Source: Limnoperna fortunei
Taxonomy: Eukaryota > Mollusca > Bivalvia > Mytilida > Modiolidae
NCBI GenBank assembly: GCA_944474755.1
Contig: OX104112.1
Location: 64,325,640-64,389,639 of the forward strand
Direction: 5' to 3'
Length of the DNA stretch: 64,000 nt
This document shows, piece after piece, positions 45,414-58,018 of the stretch (positions within the stretch are counted from its first letter, which is position 1; every line of letters begins with the position of its first letter). A program made the position numbers and the translations under genes. Under the pieces are notes generated by a model, which saw nothing but the letters and a program-made list of their open reading frames with translations, did no database searches and was not told where the DNA came from.

Positions 45414-48400
45414 GTTAGTGGCTTGATGTAGAAGATATTTCTTTAATTTTAAGTTCTACATTTTTTTTAAATATTGCATACAAATTCTTTATATATTCAA
45501 AAGACTACTCATCAATAAGGAATGTAATTTATTTATTTTTATGTGGGGGAAACAAATTACAATTCTTGCAAGTTTCTTTGTTTGTTTGTACAAAACATAT
45601 ACATGTAGTTTGACTGTGCACATTTTGAAGTTAAAGGAGTACACGTAGGTTCAGAAAGGTCTATTTATGTCTTAAACATTATTTTAAAATTATATTTCAT
45701 GATCATGACAGTTACATGATATAAATATAAATGGATATTCCATGGAGTGTGGCCAGTGTTTCTGTAAAAATAATGGTTGCAAATTGCATAAAATGACTTT
45801 TTATATAAAGCACTCTTTATTCATTAAAAAAAATCACTATCAGTGAAAGTTGGTTGATACATACATGTACAAGCCAAAACAAATTTTAGCTTATTGATTA
45901 TGTCTATCTTGAGAAGTCTTGGGTGATTTCTTAGTTTGCTTTATATGCTTGAACTTTTAGGACCAATATTTATCCTTATGTAGACCCTTTTCAATAAATT
46001 ATACTTGAGATCTTGAACAGCAATTAATTTCTCAACCTAAAACATTAATACCATAACATGTTAGTATAAATTAAAATGAAATTGATTTTTTTTCATGATA
46101 AATTTCCCATAGATTGTTCAGGTCAACCATTTGGGTGGTTCTCGACTACTTTGATGGCATAATATTTATATTCATCATAGTAACTATGCTTTTGTTGAGT
46201 TTATTTGATTATACATACATTATCTATAACTAAGCATTACAATCTTAGATGTGTTAGGAATATGTCCCTTATAAACAAAACACTAAGAGGATTGTAGGGA
46301 AAATATTTAAAGTGGAGACAATTTAACGTCTTTGTTGTCAAGCATTTAAATGAACCACTCCACATTATTGACACTGATCGTAAAAAGTTTAATATCGAAT
46401 GTTTATTTTATGTGAAAGGAATTGTTATATGTTTTAACATTGTTGCATTTCTGGCAAAATTTTAGCAACTGAAATCTTTTGATATTTAAAACACAATTTT
46501 AATGTTGTTGTTGAAGTGACAATTTATATTTTGAAGGAAAGTATATTTGTACAAATTTTATAATCTTTTTGATAAATACATCTAAATTAAATTCTCTTTA
46601 TTTGAGAGCATAATTGAAAACTCAGTTGATAATTCAAATTTCCAACTTGTACAATTCAACACTTTGAGTTGGCCTTCCACCAAAACTAAGTAGCACATTA
46701 CCGAAAAGTGGGGTTAAATGTCATGGATTAAATATATTTTAAATTTAGCTGTTCTTTTGAAATTAATCTTGTTGTTATTATTTAATGCCTGATTAACTGT
46801 TTTCTGTTGTTAAAGAACTGTAAAATAAAGTACTTTATAAATATTTGTGTACATGTCATAGTAAACAAAAAAACTTTATTACAGCCATTAGGTCGAGAAT
46901 TAAAAAATGAAAATTACCGAGTATTGGTTTTTTTTTTCAATATTTCTAATGATTGCTTGTTTGATATTTGTTTAACGCCACTTTCAGCAATTTTTCAGCT
47001 ACATGTATTGTATATCATGGCGTCCAGTTTTTATTGGGGGATGAAGCTGGAGTTTCTGGAGAAAACCCCCGTCCTGCCGTAGGAAAACTGGTAATCCTTG
47101 TCAATTAAGATTGGAGTCGAATGCACCCTGCCCTCAGTGAGACTCAAACACGCAACCTCAGTGTTCACAGACCATGTGATCAATAGTAGACGAACTACCT
47201 TAACTACTCGGCCACAGAGGCCCCATTTTTAATGATTATGCTTGTCATTGGAAATGTACATGTAGTGTTTGGCATTGGAATTACATCTCTTCTTTTTCAG
47301 AATAAAATTGTGCCCTATGATTTACATTTTTAATTGATTTCAGTTTTACGAAAATTAGCATATGATAAAATGAACATTAATACTTGGGTTCTTGCATTTT
47401 AGTTTGTTTAACTTGAATGACGTTTGTGTGAACATTTACATGTTACATGTACATGTATGGAAAGGGAATTCATATAATTCACTCTAATATATCATCTTGA
47501 AAAAACCTAATTTCATTTACATCTTGGCATCTGATGAAAGAAGTTAAAATTATATGTATAAAATACAGCATTTTAGAATGACTTATTTGGACCAAAGAAT
47601 GATTTGTTTATGATACAATCAGGATAGTCAAACAGTTTTCATTACTATATATAAAATGAGATCTTTTGTTAAATACAATCAAAGAAATGTCAGGTTTACA
47701 ATGGGTGTATAAATCTATTTCAAATTATTGATATGATATATATCAAAAGTGTTTATATCCAGCATAAAGTTTTGAAGGTTACAATTCAATTTTCTTGTAA
47801 TTGTAAATTACTGAATGTGAATAAATTTAATTTTATTCTTCAGTTCAGCATGGGCTATTGGGTACGTTTTCTTTTTAAAAAAACACCTTTCTATTAGCTT
47901 TAATTGGCATGCTTTGAAAATCCGACCTAGCAACCACTTACTAAATAGAGATGTTTTTCTAATCTGCTTGATGTGTATTGAGCTTTAAGTTTGACTGAAT
48001 TATCTAATTGCATCTTCATTGAAGCTTATCAGAGCAAATAGTTGATCAATAAAAATCATTAAAGTTTATTTCATTTTTAATCACTCGTTTGGAGTAATGT
48101 CGGAAACTCTTAATTAGATAATCACTAATGGCTACAATTTACGTTTTTTAATTCAGTAATACAATTATCTTTTTATTGGGTAAGATGTCTGTTTCTAATT
48201 TATGACCATTTTACATCTACATGTTATGGAAAAAAGAACTTACGTTCGTAATGCTGAAAATGCTTAAAGTTATAGGCAGACTTTGTGCCTTGTATAGGGT
48301 AATTGCACAAGACACATGTACATTATAGTACCCAGTTCAGTAATGTAAGGCCAATAATTAACCTTAGTTCCCACAAATGGGCCAGACCTGACCTTATTTA

Positions 48401-51400
48401 ATCACTGCATGATTTAATGGGCGTTCAGGACCTCCTGCTATGTTGTTAGATCAGATATCAAGTTTTCAGTGCAAATACTAGTAGGTGCTATCACACATGT
48501 TTATTTTTTATTAAGTTGAATTAAGTTTTTAAAGTTAATAAGTACAAGTTTTATTTTTAAATATTTCAATGATCCAAAGGAAAGAACTTATCATTCATCG
48601 ATACATTTATGTTCAGCTTTTAAATAAGACAAAATATAATTTGCAATATTTGGTTTTCAACCCACATGAAGTGTGAATTCTTCCTGTAGAAGCCTGAACC
48701 TGAAATTAGAATCTTTAGAGGGTTGACATATTTTACTACCCTTAACCTAACAGTAAAACTGCATAGCTTCAGAGATTCCATATGTCATTACATTCAGTAT
48801 CCTTTTAGTGTACTGTAGTTAAGCAAACAATTGCATAGTGATATTGATTGTATACCTTTCCATGTATATACTGCATGCTATATTTGTGTATGTGTATTTA
48901 CATGTACTGCATGACTGTGTACTAGTATGTGTTTGAATGGTGTTTAATGCCACTTTCAGCAATTTTTAGCTATATCATGGTGTCCAGTTTTAATTGGAGA
49001 AGAAAGCAGTAGTACACTGAGAAAAGCCTGACCTTTGGTGGCAAAACTGGCAATCCCCTGTCAATTTAGATTGGGATTGAGTGCACCCTACCTATACAGT
49101 ACTGTATGTGTATGCTCTCAGTTTCAACATACATGTGCCTATACTCATTATAGTATCACAGTCTGTTCAATACAGATGTCTATACAAAGGGGAAATAACT
49201 CATTTAAGGTGAATCTTCTGTAGGTAAACAAAGTTTATGAATCATTACTTTTATTCTCTATCTCTTATCATTTATTTACTAAATATTTCTCTTTGAAGTA
49301 AAGATGACTTTGCTTTTGGACCGTGTGTGAATAGAGTCAAATTACAAATTTTATTGAGTAGTATAGGTGATGATTCCATTTTTATGGATACTCTTGGACC
49401 ACAGTTTTTTAAAATTTGTTGGTTTACTGGCTTCTCAGAAAGTTATTAAATTGGGTGGTAAATAAACACAACACACAACACTATTTCTTAAAACTCAAAG
49501 TTTGAAAAGTTTCCTTTGAAATTTTATTGGAGTCTTTAATCATTTTACAGTCTGGAACTTTTACATTTACTCTTTTTTATCAGAAGGTCTGTTTCATCTG
49601 TGATGATAACAGACATTGTCACAGTTCTTTTGTAAATGTATCGTTAAAATGTTGTTGAATTTAACAATAGAATTGACATGAACTCTTTGCAAATTTTTTT
49701 TCTTTTTTGAAATGGCTTTTGAACATTTGAAGAAATGTAAACATATATGTAAGTTTAGTTATATTTAGCAGGATAGTTCATGTAAATATGAACTAAGACA
49801 TATATTTATACAAAAGTGTAATAGAAAGAAAGAATTTAAAGAAATTCTTGTTTATTTTATTTGGTTATTTTAATTTCTTTCTGGTAACTGACCTTCCTTT
49901 GATATCAGAAAAATACTTGTAAATTAATAACACATTTTATTACTGTTATTTTTAAAGTTGAAAAATCAGATTGGTATGCAGATCTGTAAATCAATTAAAA
50001 AAACTGGTCTTACACTGTATTTTGTTACGAGTTTAACAGAAGAGAACATTTTGAGATATAAACCAGATATAAACAACTCTAAATATCAATGTCATCTTTT
50101 TCCAGACTGAAAATTATATATGACGGCAGTGTAAACTTTATGAATTGTTGATTATGATTGGATATGTTAAAAATGTGAGATAGTTAAATCACCAGTGAAC
50201 CTATCTGATAGATGCTTCTACAATAAAATTTTTTTAGAATATTTCTTTAAAGTATTTGCAGTTGTGCAGAGAAAACGGTTTTGTATTTTTTGTATTTAAA
50301 ATGCTCTGGGTATCAATCTTATATTGTTGATTTCCTAAGATTTGTTTCACCTGCTTTAACAGAAAAATTGCCTATTGATGACAGCAAGTTGTCAAATGGA
50401 AATCATATACATTGTATATACACATGTATTATTTAAGGATAGTTACACTTTAGCTTAATCCACCAACCCTCTGTGTAAGTGGGCACAGGGTGTTATGAGT
50501 AGATTGTCTACCCTGCCCATCATTAATCCTGTGTAAGTGGGCACAGAGTGGGCAGATCGAGTAGATTGTCTTCCCTGCCTACCAATTATCCTGTGTAAGT
50601 GTGCTCATGGTGGGCAGATCGAGTAGATTGTCTACCCTGCCTACCAATTATCTTGTGTAAGTGCGCTCATGGTGGGCAGATCGAGTAGATTGTCTACCCT
50701 GCCTACCAATTATCTTGTGTAAGTGCGCTCATGGTCTGCAGATAGAGTAGATTGTCTTCCCTGCCTACCAATTATCCTGTGTAAGTGCGCTCATTGTGGG
50801 CAGATCGAGTAGATTGTCTACCCTGCCTACCAATTATCTTGTGTAAGTGCTCTCATGGTAGGCAGATCGAGTAGATTGTCTACCCTGCCTACCAATTGTG
50901 TAAGTGCACTCATGGTGGGCAGATCGAGTAGATTGTCTACCCTGCCTACCAATTATCTTGTGTTAGTGCACTCATGGTGGGCAGATAGAGTAGATTGTCT
51001 TCCCTGCCTACCAGTTATCCTGTGTAAGTGCGCTCATGGTGGGCAGATCGAGAAGATTGTCTACCCTGCCTACCAATTATCCTGTGTAAGTGTGCTCATG
51101 GTGGGCAGATCGAGTAGATTGTCTACCCTGACTTATATTTTGATCAACATGATATTTCTTTTGCTTCAATTTAAACAAAATAAGATCAACTTTTTTCCCA
51201 TTGTGACATTCCATGAAACAGAAATGAAATGAGGTAAACATATAAGTATTACTTTCAAAATAAACATGCTAACAAATTTTGAAGGTAAAAAAGTCTATCT
51301 TTTCCCCTATTGGGTCATCAAATTCTTAAGAGACTACATCGTTAAAGTACTATGCTGCTTAGGTAGATATCCTTTTTTTGCCATCAACAATAATTGCCAA

Positions 51401-54400
51401 CCCACCAATATCCAGTCTTTTTTATCTCTTCTAGAAGACTGGGTTCCTTCAAATAAAATTTCACTACAACTATGTAAACTGTATGTGCAGATTACCAGTC
51501 TAAAATTCTGGTATATACCAGTATTAGGTAAAAGATTGCACTGGCAGCTACCATAATCAATGACAGATTAAAAATAACCTGTTTTTCAAAATGCTGTTAA
51601 ATGGCTCTATTTTCTGATAAAAGAAAGTGCAAAGTTAAATATTTGTTTAGGACATGATTCAGTGATTCCTGGACAACAAGAAAACATGAGTGGTTTAAAA
51701 TAATCGAAATAATAATCTTTTAAACCAATAGAAGTTTAAAGGATAGGTTTCCTACATGATATACTGTTACCATTTCACTGAAGCATGCTATCTATATAAT
51801 ATGTCTTAATCAATACTAAACAATGGGTCAAATACCTTATTTCGTTAATATCCCTAATCTGGACAGATATTTATTTTAAAGAATTATAAACAATCTGACA
51901 TGTTTAAGTTTGAATTTCGTTGGGTTGTTAGTATATTAAAGTTTAAGGTGGCGAAGGAGAAAACATATATGTCTTACTTTGACATTCTTCGCAAGTTGAT
52001 TTTAAATAAATTAGTCTGAAGATTGTAATTTACAAAGTTTGACCTATATAACACTGGTGCAGTTGTGGTTCAATCTAATCTCAAATTAAATCAAATTATT
52101 AGTCATTGTATTTGTTACTTGAAACAAATGCTTTTGTACAGTTTTTGTTAGTCACTCAGATTTCCGTGGCCAGTAAAATTTATGGTCATTTAGTATTTTA
52201 CAAAATTAAGCAGATGAATGTTTCTCTTTTATGCTTGGGTCTGCTGCTAAAATAGTGACAGAGTAGCAATCAGTTGTAGTCAGTTATAATTAAAAAATGT
52301 GTTTAGTACAATAAAATTCTCTTGATTAGAAAAAATGCTGAAAATTATCTTATCAAACTGTGTAACCGGCACTTATTAAGCTATTTACAGAAGTCACCAA
52401 CTTTAATTATAAGTCCTTTTGTGATTGATTTACATAATGATATTTTAGGACCAACCTCCCCCTCAGCAACCACAGTTCAGAGAGGAATATAGACCACATA
52501 AATATGAAGCCCATTCATTGTTGCCGAATAATCGACACAATGATTATGAAGGAATAGACGAAGAAGCATTACTGAAACAAGAGGAGGCATTGATGGCAGA
52601 GTTAAATTTGTCCCCAAATCCTTATGCAAAAATCCCACCAATACCAATTCGTGATGAGTTGACTGTGCCTGTTATAGTAGAAAAAGGAGGCTATGCAGCC
52701 ATGTATCAAGACAATAAGAATAAAGATCCCAACCAAGAACCATGGTATCAGGTTTATACAATAAAAGACTTTAAAAAGATGCAGAAAGAAATGAGGCTCA
52801 ATAGAGGAACTCTTGGACCGGACCTTGACAATGAGACATACAAAGATAAGGTATGACTTTAAGACTAAAGATACTATGATAGATATTTTAAGAAATGATT
52901 TTCATTGGTGTATGCACTTAATTTTCATTGGGCACATATTGTTATGATATTTGTTTATTGGTTTGTGAATGTCATTCCTTATTAATAAATTTAAACCAAG
53001 GCAAATGCTGAACACAGATTTTTTGGTTTTTAACAACAGTAAGTTTGCTGTTCCTGCAGAGTAACTTTTCACTATACACTATGCAGACAACATATAAAAA
53101 TTACGCTCCAGTATTTATTTCATTCATTAGATCTGATCTCAATGACAATTTTATTCATTTGTCATGTTTTACCATTAAAAACGAACATATATTAATTTAT
53201 TTTTTTTAATAGGTCACAAGTGTTATTAAAAAAGTGTTTTACTAGTATACTTGTATGTTGTGCATCTAACTGCAGGCTTTAAGGAAATATCAGGCTTGTG
53301 GCTTGTGTTGCAACATTAAGTCTATTTATTTTAAAGCTCTAGAACGATTCATATACTCTGTTATGTATTCCAGGAAATTTGGTCATTTTTCACTGAAGCA
53401 AATTACTCTTAATTCACTAGATTTCATAAAATGTTTTGTTTCACATTTTTCTTCCAATTTTCTTGGTCCCTAAAAAGTACCCTTAAAACCCCCCAAAAAA
53501 AACACACTGAAATAAATATTCAAAGAAATATACTGTTTTTATTGCAAACTCTATTGATGGGCAGTGAGAAACGAAGGGCAATAAGTTTTGTCTTGTACCT
53601 TATGGAACAGATATATCCTTCACAGAGCTTAAGTGTTATGGAGTATATGGAACTGACCTGATGTGACATTGGATCTGGAGTTTGTAAAAAAATAATATGG
53701 TGAATTTTTATTTCATTTTAAGACAGAATAAATAGTGCATGCAAAGTTTTGTATACAATTATTTATCTATTTTTAATTGGATGTACAAAACATTCAAATT
53801 TTATTGAACACATGGAACACTTATACATGTTCTGGTTTTTTTGTTATAGATGGAAAAGAGACACAAACAGTTTGAATATGCTAGAATGGTTATGGAAAAA
53901 AATAAAAACGAGTTACAAGACACAAAGAAACCCAGTTTTCCACGAAAAGATCCTCAAGTAGAGGAAACTGAGAAAAGTAAACGAAAAGCTGTAAGTATTT
54001 TGTAGCATACCCCTTCAAATGCTTTGAATATACAACCTATATTTGTTACAGTTGCCTCAATGATGCAAGTTATCTGCATAAAAAGGTCACCTGTGAAAAA
54101 AATTTTGATAAATAGGCCAGCAATACATGTATGGTCATGTGGTTGGTCTATTAACACAAATATCATTTCCAACTGATTTAATGAAAGGGAGGTAACCAGA
54201 TGCATGTTTAAACATTATCTCCCTTTATTTTTATTTCTTTGTCTTAGTGATAGAGGCAATGCAGTAACCTCACTTCTGTTTCTATAAAATTAATATTAAA
54301 TACACATGTTCTTTATACAAATATGCTGTCATCATTTCAGTGATATTCTAAACTTTTGGATCTTTTAACCAGAGTTAAATGACCCTTAACTCACAAACTC

Positions 54401-57400
54401 ATAAAGTTATCTTCAGTTATAACTCTGCCTTAGACAGCTGCAGCATCAGCAGCATTGTTCTTAAATGATATCAGCATACTGCATTTTATGCATTCTACTT
54501 TCAGTGTCAATATTTGCTGTGCATAATTTTTTTTAAACATATTTATTTACAAACAAAAAATAAAGTAATTTATCACAATGAAGCTTGTTTTTAAAAAGTG
54601 CATATTTACTGATTTATTTTATTAGAGTCATTAGGATTTTCTGTTCTGTTTTTTTTTTTTTGCATTTATTTTTTCTAATGGTTTTTTGTAACACTTTTGA
54701 GTTCCATTTTTTCAGTAGTAACTGAAGTATTCTTTGTGTAGTCTTTTCTTATCATTTAAATCTTTCTTCTTCAGAATCAATCAAATTAATAGCTTGTTAA
54801 CATATCATTTCAAAATTGGCTACAAACAATCTGTGAAAGTCCAATTTTGCTATTAACAATAGGGTTTTTTCAGTTTTTAGAAAATAGTCTGCCCTATTTA
54901 ATGTACACTTGTGTACAATCTGTAATTAGGATCTTTACAAACATGTAATGTTTTATGTACATGTAGGTTAAAATACCTGCAGATAAACTAAAAGATCCCT
55001 ACTTTATAACAAGTAAAAACCTGAGAAAAATAGTAAGTACTAAGAGTAGCCACTAACATGTTTGGAAAAAAACAGTGCTTTGTTAATTGAGTGAATGCAT
55101 TGCTGTAACTGGCTGGAAAATTAAAGTCTAATTCGATAGTAGACATGAATGTGCATAATAATATAAGTTTTAATAATCGTCATGCAAATATTAGAAAACA
55201 ATGCATGAGTCTACCATATATTCCTATATGTCTGTCGATTTAAATTAACTTTTAAAAGTCTTTTGGAAGTTGTTATTGGGTGTCTGTAGTTTTTTACTTA
55301 ATCTTTATCCGTGTGCAAAGCATAGGTTAAACTTCTAACAATATCATACAACAATGGCTTCTAATTGTTTTCCTAAATAGGAACTGTTAAATATTTTTTG
55401 CTCTGACTACTGAACCAAGTTCAAAATGAGTTGAATAAAGGATTTTTTATTATATTAAAATTTCCCAGTTTCATGTCATATAGCTTTTGTAAACATTAAA
55501 GCAAATCTAATCCAAGTAAATTTTTGTAATAAATTTTGATTATTAGTAAAAAGCAGATATTGTCGAATTCCATCTATTTCAACCATAATTTTTGTGTTTA
55601 TGAAATAACACAAAATGGTATAAGGAATAAATGCACATTAATAAAAACCTGTATTTTACTGTAGCTGTACTTGCATGTAGACTGTAGTACATATATGTCG
55701 CATCTGTATGAACGGCATGTTACATGTATGTTAAATTGCATGTTCTTTGTTTGTAGCAAAATAATAGTACTGTTCGGGTATGTATAGAATCCTATATAGC
55801 ATATTTCTTCTTGTTTTTCACATATAGATTATTGAATATATATTTTGCATAGTAAACACTGTGGAGGTAACAAATGTATATAAACAAATTGTTGATAAAA
55901 TGTTATTTTTGTCCTATTACTCTGATTTTATTCATCATATTGTCGTTGTTTGTTGAAACAAGAACATAATTGTCTACAAGGGGTTTTTGCAATCGTCTGT
56001 TAACATTAACATTAGGTACTATTAATGACCAAAGATTCCTTTGGCACTTGTCTTTTAAGAACACAAATTTTGGTGAATTATTTAAATAGAAAGAAGAAAA
56101 AGAAAATTTAAACATTAAAATATTGATTTAAACAATTTGAATTGACCAAACATACTGGTGTGGAAATTGGTGCAGTTTCATTTTCTGGAAAAACTGACCT
56201 ACATGTATTTTGAATTTTTTGTGTCAGTGAACACTTTTTGAAATTCACATGCTTATTGTAGATAAATTTCAACAATTTGAATTACCATACATTCAAACAT
56301 GGAAATTTGATGCAGCTTTATACCCCTGAAAAACTTATATATTTTAGTATGTTCTTAAAGAACACTTTCAAATTCACATGCTTATTGTAGATGTCCATCA
56401 GCAAAATTGTCACATGCATTTTCTTTGTCACAATGTTAGAATTTAGTGTGTCAGTAAACTGTTTTAAATTTACAAATGTTATGTACATCATTTTGTTTTT
56501 TTAAGTTCTACCCAAAAGCAGTTCATGTTTTTTTCTGTTTAATGTTTAAATTGCGTTTACATGAGTTATTATCAAGCCCCTTCATGTTTCCCAGGCTATA
56601 CACACTGTATGCTCCACCTGTCAATTATAGATATTCAGATATCATGTCTCTAATTTCCCGTTATTTATTTTAAACATTTATTTTGATTCTGTCATAAAGT
56701 TATAACAGATAATTAGAAATAAATAAGTTAGTTGTTAATTATATAATTTGAACAATCAATGCCTACTATATTGATTATGTGATAGGTTGTCATGGTAAAC
56801 ATTTTTTAAATTGTTAAAGAGTCATTTTAAGCTTTAATAATAATCCTCCATTTTAACCATATTTCCTACATAAAAGTTTCCATAAAACTAGTGTGTCCAC
56901 AAAAAGTTACCCAACGTTGTGTGTGGTAAAGTTTTGATTAGTCATTGATTTATACCTGCTGAGCACCTACAATTTTATACACAAGAGTTATCTACTCCTT
57001 TTGATAAAAGATTAAGTTAATCTTACTATATCCAGTTATAAATGTTGTCTGGGGTTGACAGTTGTCCCCCAAACAATAACTTCAATTATTTTTTGACATT
57101 AAGGAAGAAAATCAATTTTGACAAGTTAGTTATGTAATAACTTCTGCCGATAGTAAATCTTGAAGTATTATTTTTTTCAGCAGGTTTTAATGCTAGTGAA
57201 TCTTTATAACTTGATATTGTTTGCATTGTAGGCTCTGGATTATGCAAAAAATGTGCCAAAGCCACAGGTGAAACCAAGACCAACTCAGTACAACTCTTAT
57301 GAAGTTGCCTCGCAGTTATCTCCCATTGTTAAAGGATCAGCAGAATCAAAATCACCAACACATACACAGAACATGGACGTGATAGACTTGAAAAAACTTC

Positions 57401-57477
57401 AACAACGACACGAACAGGAGAAGAAAAATGTGGCCATGATGAGACAAAATTTAGAGTCTGTCCCACAGAAAGCATAA
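41946..57477 (+). CDS. JHY: JHY-like protein (motile-cilia/hydrocephalus-associated family), five coding exons
   Basis: Exons 41946-45413, 52449-52850, 53850-53990, 54967-55032 and 57232-57477, all phase 0, give 1440 residues. The long N-terminal part (1-1156) is Ser/Asn/Asp-rich and disordered, with an acidic coiled coil around 531-590 (EEEEEFRFVESRIDEMNDDL) and tandem DDQYARRQ repeats around 704-735. The C-terminal exons hold the conserved-looking part: NPYAKIPPIP, WYQVYTIKDFKKMQKEMRLN, LDYAKNVPKPQVKPRP and LKKLQQRHEQEKKNVAMMRQ. These recall the YTLKxYKxLK, EYAKxIPKP and RHExEK segments of vertebrate JHY, whose loss disturbs ependymal cilia in mouse. The assignment is from memory of the family. 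The protein is about twice the human length because of the N-terminus. Confidence 0.75.
44056..44150 (+). repeat. In-frame tandem repeat coding DDQYARRQ
   Basis: Four 24-nt units, the last diverged (DDQYYDRRG), inside JHY-like exon 1. The repeats are charged and aromatic, in a low-complexity setting. Confidence 0.95.
46954..47224 (-). mobile_element. tRNA-derived SINE copy, near full length
   Basis: Reverse orientation, with tttaacgccactttcagcaa at one end and ctactcggccacagaggcccc (head) at the other. In JHY-like intron 1. Confidence 0.92.
48929..49090 (-). mobile_element. SINE 3' fragment
   Basis: Reverse orientation; only the body remains (tgccactttcagcaattttt ... gattgggattgagtgcaccct). 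The tRNA-like head is missing. In JHY-like intron 1. Confidence 0.85.
50471..51131 (+). repeat. 62-bp minisatellite (~11 units)
   Basis: Unit: gtgtaagtgcgctcatggtg, ggcagatcgagtagattgtc, taccctgcctaccaattatc. Starts at 50473, 50531, 50593, 50655, 50717, 50779, 50841, 50898, 50960, 51022 and 51084; two units are shortened. In JHY-like intron 1. Confidence 0.95.
52449..52850 (+). CDS. JHY: JHY-like coding exon 2
   Basis: Encodes DQPPPQQPQFREEYRPHKY... GIDEEALLKQEEALMAELNL ... WYQVYTIKDFKKMQKEM ... DNETYKDK. Acceptor TATTTTAG, donor AAG|GTATGA. 134 codons, phase 0. Confidence 0.93.
53850..53990 (+). CDS. JHY: JHY-like coding exon 3
   Basis: Encodes MEKRHKQFEYARMVMEKNKN, then ELQDTKKPSFPRKD...KRKA, a charged helix. 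Acceptor TTGTTATAG, donor GTAAGT. 47 codons, phase 0. Confidence 0.93.
54967..55032 (+). CDS. JHY: JHY-like coding exon 4
   Basis: Encodes VKIPADKLKDPYFITSKNLR then KI. 22 codons, phase 0 on both sides. Acceptor CATGTAG, donor GTAAGT. Confidence 0.87.
55757..55777 (+). CDS. JHY: Candidate 21-nt cassette microexon of the JHY-like gene
   Basis: CAAAATAATAGTACTGTTCG + G lies between TTTGTTTGTAG and GTATGT, both good splice signals. It would insert QNNSTVR in frame between exons 4 and 5. No family match; it may be chance. Confidence 0.35.
57232..57477 (+). CDS. JHY: JHY-like last coding exon
   Basis: Encodes ALDYAKNVPKPQVKPRPTQY ... VIDLKKLQQRHEQEKKNVAM ... VPQKA and TAA at 57475-57477. Acceptor TGCATTGTAG. 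This part is the best family match. Confidence 0.93.
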   Translation, partial: ALDYAKNVPKPQVKPRPTQYNSYEVASQLSPIVKGSAESKSPTHTQNMDVIDLKKLQQRHEQEKKNVAMMRQNLESVPQKA

Positions 57478-58018
57478 CTTTTTTATATATTTTTAGTGTA
57501 CATATGTACATAGAAAGCACTGGACAGATATATAAAACCTTGAAATTTCCTCTTGGTAGTTCAAGTGAAAATATTGAAGCTTTTAAATATGACATAGCAA
57601 AAAAAATCATTTAAATTTGCATGAAATAAGCATAAATGTTTCAAGTTGTATTACCGTTGTGTTTTATTACTTTTATTTTATAAATTGGTTCTGTAATAAC
57701 CTTTAACGTACTTGATCTAATGAAGGTAATGTTCTAGATTAGAACATATCAAAAATTTAATGTATTCCATTTTGTTTTTAATTTCATACACTGTATATAT
57801 GTATTTTAAGATATAATTATTGTCAACATTAATCAGTAGAATGTGTATATATTATTTATGTGACATTTATATAGGGCTTATAATGTAAAATATAGAGTTA
57901 TTTAAGCCCTTATTTGTTTGTTTAGCAATTGTCTGATAAATATTTGAAATGTGTTGTTTTAATTTTACATACAGTAGAATTCTATATCAGCTCCAACTAG
58001 AAAAATAAAAAAAATAAA
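57478..58018 (+). terminator. JHY-like 3' UTR with candidate poly(A) signals
   Basis: The first AATAAA hexamers after the stop are at 58004 and 58013. More occur further on (for example 59218). The true end is not decidable from sequence. Confidence 0.4.

Noticed and set aside
57170..57231. Alternative acceptor TTTTTTTCAG upstream of the last JHY-like exon
   Set aside because: Using it brings an in-frame stop before ALDYAKN.
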